Positions 5,491 through 6,289 of a DNA stretch of 6,289 nucleotides are shown here, in pieces. The notes below the pieces were generated by a model. The model was not told the DNA's origin. It was given only the letters and a program-made list of their open reading frames with translations, and made no database searches. Where the stretch lies: the NCBI GenBank assembly GCA_016875515.1, contig VGRA01000163.1:1-6289 (forward strand), in the 5' to 3' direction. This DNA is from Deltaproteobacteria bacterium (GTDB taxonomy: Bacteria; Myxococcota; Myxococcia; Myxococcales; Myxococcaceae). Position numbers and translations under genes: made by a program. Positions within the stretch are counted from its first letter, which is position 1; each line of letters opens with the position of its first letter.

Positions 5491-6261
5491 CTACTCGGCC
5501 TTGATGCGAACGGGAATGGTGTAGTCCACGGCCACGGCGCGGCCCTGGTAGGTGACCGGGGTGTAGCGCCACTCCTTCATGGCCTCGAGCACCGTCTCGG
5601 TGACGAAGGGGAGCGGCTTGGCCACCCGGCAGTTCTCCAGCCGGCCCTCCACGGTGATGGTGCACTTGACCAGCATGAGGCCGGCAATTTTCGCCTCGCG
5701 CGCCTCGCGGGGCAGCTGCGGGAGCGGCATGGCGAGCGACTGCGGGCGGCTCATCCCCTCGCCGAACGGCAGCACCTCCGAGCCCAGCTGGCCGCCCACC
5801 TTGCCCCCGAGCACCCCGCCGACGACGCCGCCCACCACCCCGCCGGCGACGCCCCCTTCCACGCCGCCGGGCACCCCTCCCTCCTGTCCGGCCGGGGACG
5901 GCTCCGCGACGGGCGGGGTGGTCTGCTCGGGCTGCGGCTCCGCCTCGGGGGGCTTCTCCTTGGGAACTTCCCTGGGCTGCACCAGCACGTCCGGCTTGAG
6001 GACCGGCTTTCTCTTCTCCACCTTAGGCTCGGCGCGAGGCGCGCCACCCGCGGGCGGCGGCGGAGGTGGGGGCGGAGGAGGCGGCGGCGGGGCCGCGAAG
6101 AAGGTCACCTCCTGCTCCTTCTTCTCCGGCTCCTCCGGCGGGCGGCTGCCCAGCCAGACCGCGAGCGCCAGCAGCCCCAGGTGCAGCACCACCGAAACGG
6201 TGGCGCCGGTGCCGAGCTTGCGGTGGGGCGTGTGCCCGCGTTCCAGAACGGAGTCGAACAT
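5491..6261 (-). CDS. tonB: TonB-family energy transducer
   Basis: TonB spans the periplasm and transmits energy from ExbB/ExbD to outer-membrane TonB-dependent transporters. The 256-residue product has a short cytoplasmic N-terminus, a signal-anchor helix (about 20-38, SVVLHLGLLALAVWLG) with the conserved-type His27, a run of 13 prolines (58-70), an extended Pro/Glu/Lys region (about 78-122), a Gly-Val-rich repeat of eight GGxx units (128-159), and the C-terminal TonB domain (about 180-256) with AKIAGLMLVKCTITVEGRLE, KEWRYTPVTYQGR and final VDYTIPVRI. ATG 6261 is preferred; a TTG sits directly before it in frame. No clear ribosome binding site is seen in the 28 nt available, so the leader or promoter is mostly outside the window. 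It heads the exbB-exbD1-exbD2 operon. The transported substrate cannot be told because no receptor gene is present. Confidence 0.94.
   Translation of the reverse strand: MFDSVLERGHTPHRKLGTGATVSVVLHLGLLALAVWLGSRPPEEPEKKEQEVTFFAAPPPPPPPPPPPPPAGGAPRAEPKVEKRKPVLKPDVLVQPREVPKEKPPEAEPQPEQTTPPVAEPSPAGQEGGVPGGVEGGVAGGVVGGVVGGVLGGKVGGQLGSEVLPFGEGMSRPQSLAMPLPQLPREAREAKIAGLMLVKCTITVEGRLENCRVAKPLPFVTETVLEAMKEWRYTPVTYQGRAVAVDYTIPVRIKAE
5785..5880 (-). repeat. Tandem 12-bp repeat encoding eight GGxx units in tonB
   Basis: Eight consecutive codon quartets encode GGVP, GGVE, GGVA, GGVV, GGVV, GGVL, GGKV and GGQL. The DNA units share a degenerate GGCGGNGTN-type core on the minus strand, with synonymous differences, so it is an old or selected array. 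It sits between the Pro/Glu linker and the C-terminal domain and is probably a flexible spacer; copy number could vary by slippage. Confidence 0.85.
6052..6090 (-). repeat. Polyproline tract in tonB (13 Pro codons)
   Basis: Thirteen consecutive proline codons (CCG, CCT, CCC and CCA mixed) follow FFAA, directly after the membrane anchor. The codon mix means this is not a pure trinucleotide expansion. Such a tract forms a stiff polyproline helix in the periplasm and would be expected to require elongation factor P for translation. Confidence 0.9.
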
Positions 6262-6289
6262 CAAAGGGAAGCAGGCGAAAGACTAGACC

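Noticed and set aside
5785..5880. CRISPR-like array in the tonB repeat
   Set aside because: Units are 12 bp, have no spacers and remain in frame within tonB; it is a coding tandem repeat.

Overview
The window is very GC-rich (about 70% by eye) with strong G/C preference at third codon positions. The protein families fit a myxobacterium (Myxococcota, probably the Myxococcus/Archangium/Cystobacter side): a TonB with GGV-type repeats, a tandem pair of ExbD paralogues, and a ComM/YifB ATPase near recA. The lineage is inferred from gene content and codon use, not from a marker search. Nearly everything is on the minus strand, so the biological reading order runs from base 6289 down to base 1.

In that order, 6261-3906 is a compact Ton energy-transduction operon: tonB, exbB, exbD1 and exbD2, with gaps of 15, 6 and 4 nt. 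Together they encode an inner-membrane, proton-driven motor and a periplasm-spanning TonB that powers outer-membrane transport. After 73 nt with no convincing terminator comes comM/yifB (3832-2216), a Mg-chelatase-like AAA+ ATPase of the family that drives branch migration of recombination intermediates. Then, 36 nt on, lies a broken plsC (1-acylglycerol-3-phosphate acyltransferase; 2179-1535) with an amber codon, a one-base insertion in a G run, and a damaged C-terminal third.

A 210-nt leader separates this remnant from recA (1324-287). It is the only sizeable non-coding stretch and holds an AT-richer inverted repeat, a short GC hairpin and a strong ribosome binding site. The recA stop codon overlaps the GTG start of a small single-pass membrane protein (290-54). 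The first 66 bases look like the 3' end of a plus-strand gene that converges on it and overlaps by 13 nt.

There are two functional themes: envelope energy transduction (TonB-ExbB-ExbD-ExbD) and homologous recombination (ComM and RecA), with a decayed lipid gene between the two recombination genes. I see no RNA genes, mobile elements or CRISPR arrays, and no clearly new defence or biosynthetic system. The points most worth a second look are the multiply disabled plsC, two unusual substitutions at the RecA ATP site, the small membrane protein coupled to recA, and the near-identical membrane-helix DNA shared by the two exbD genes.
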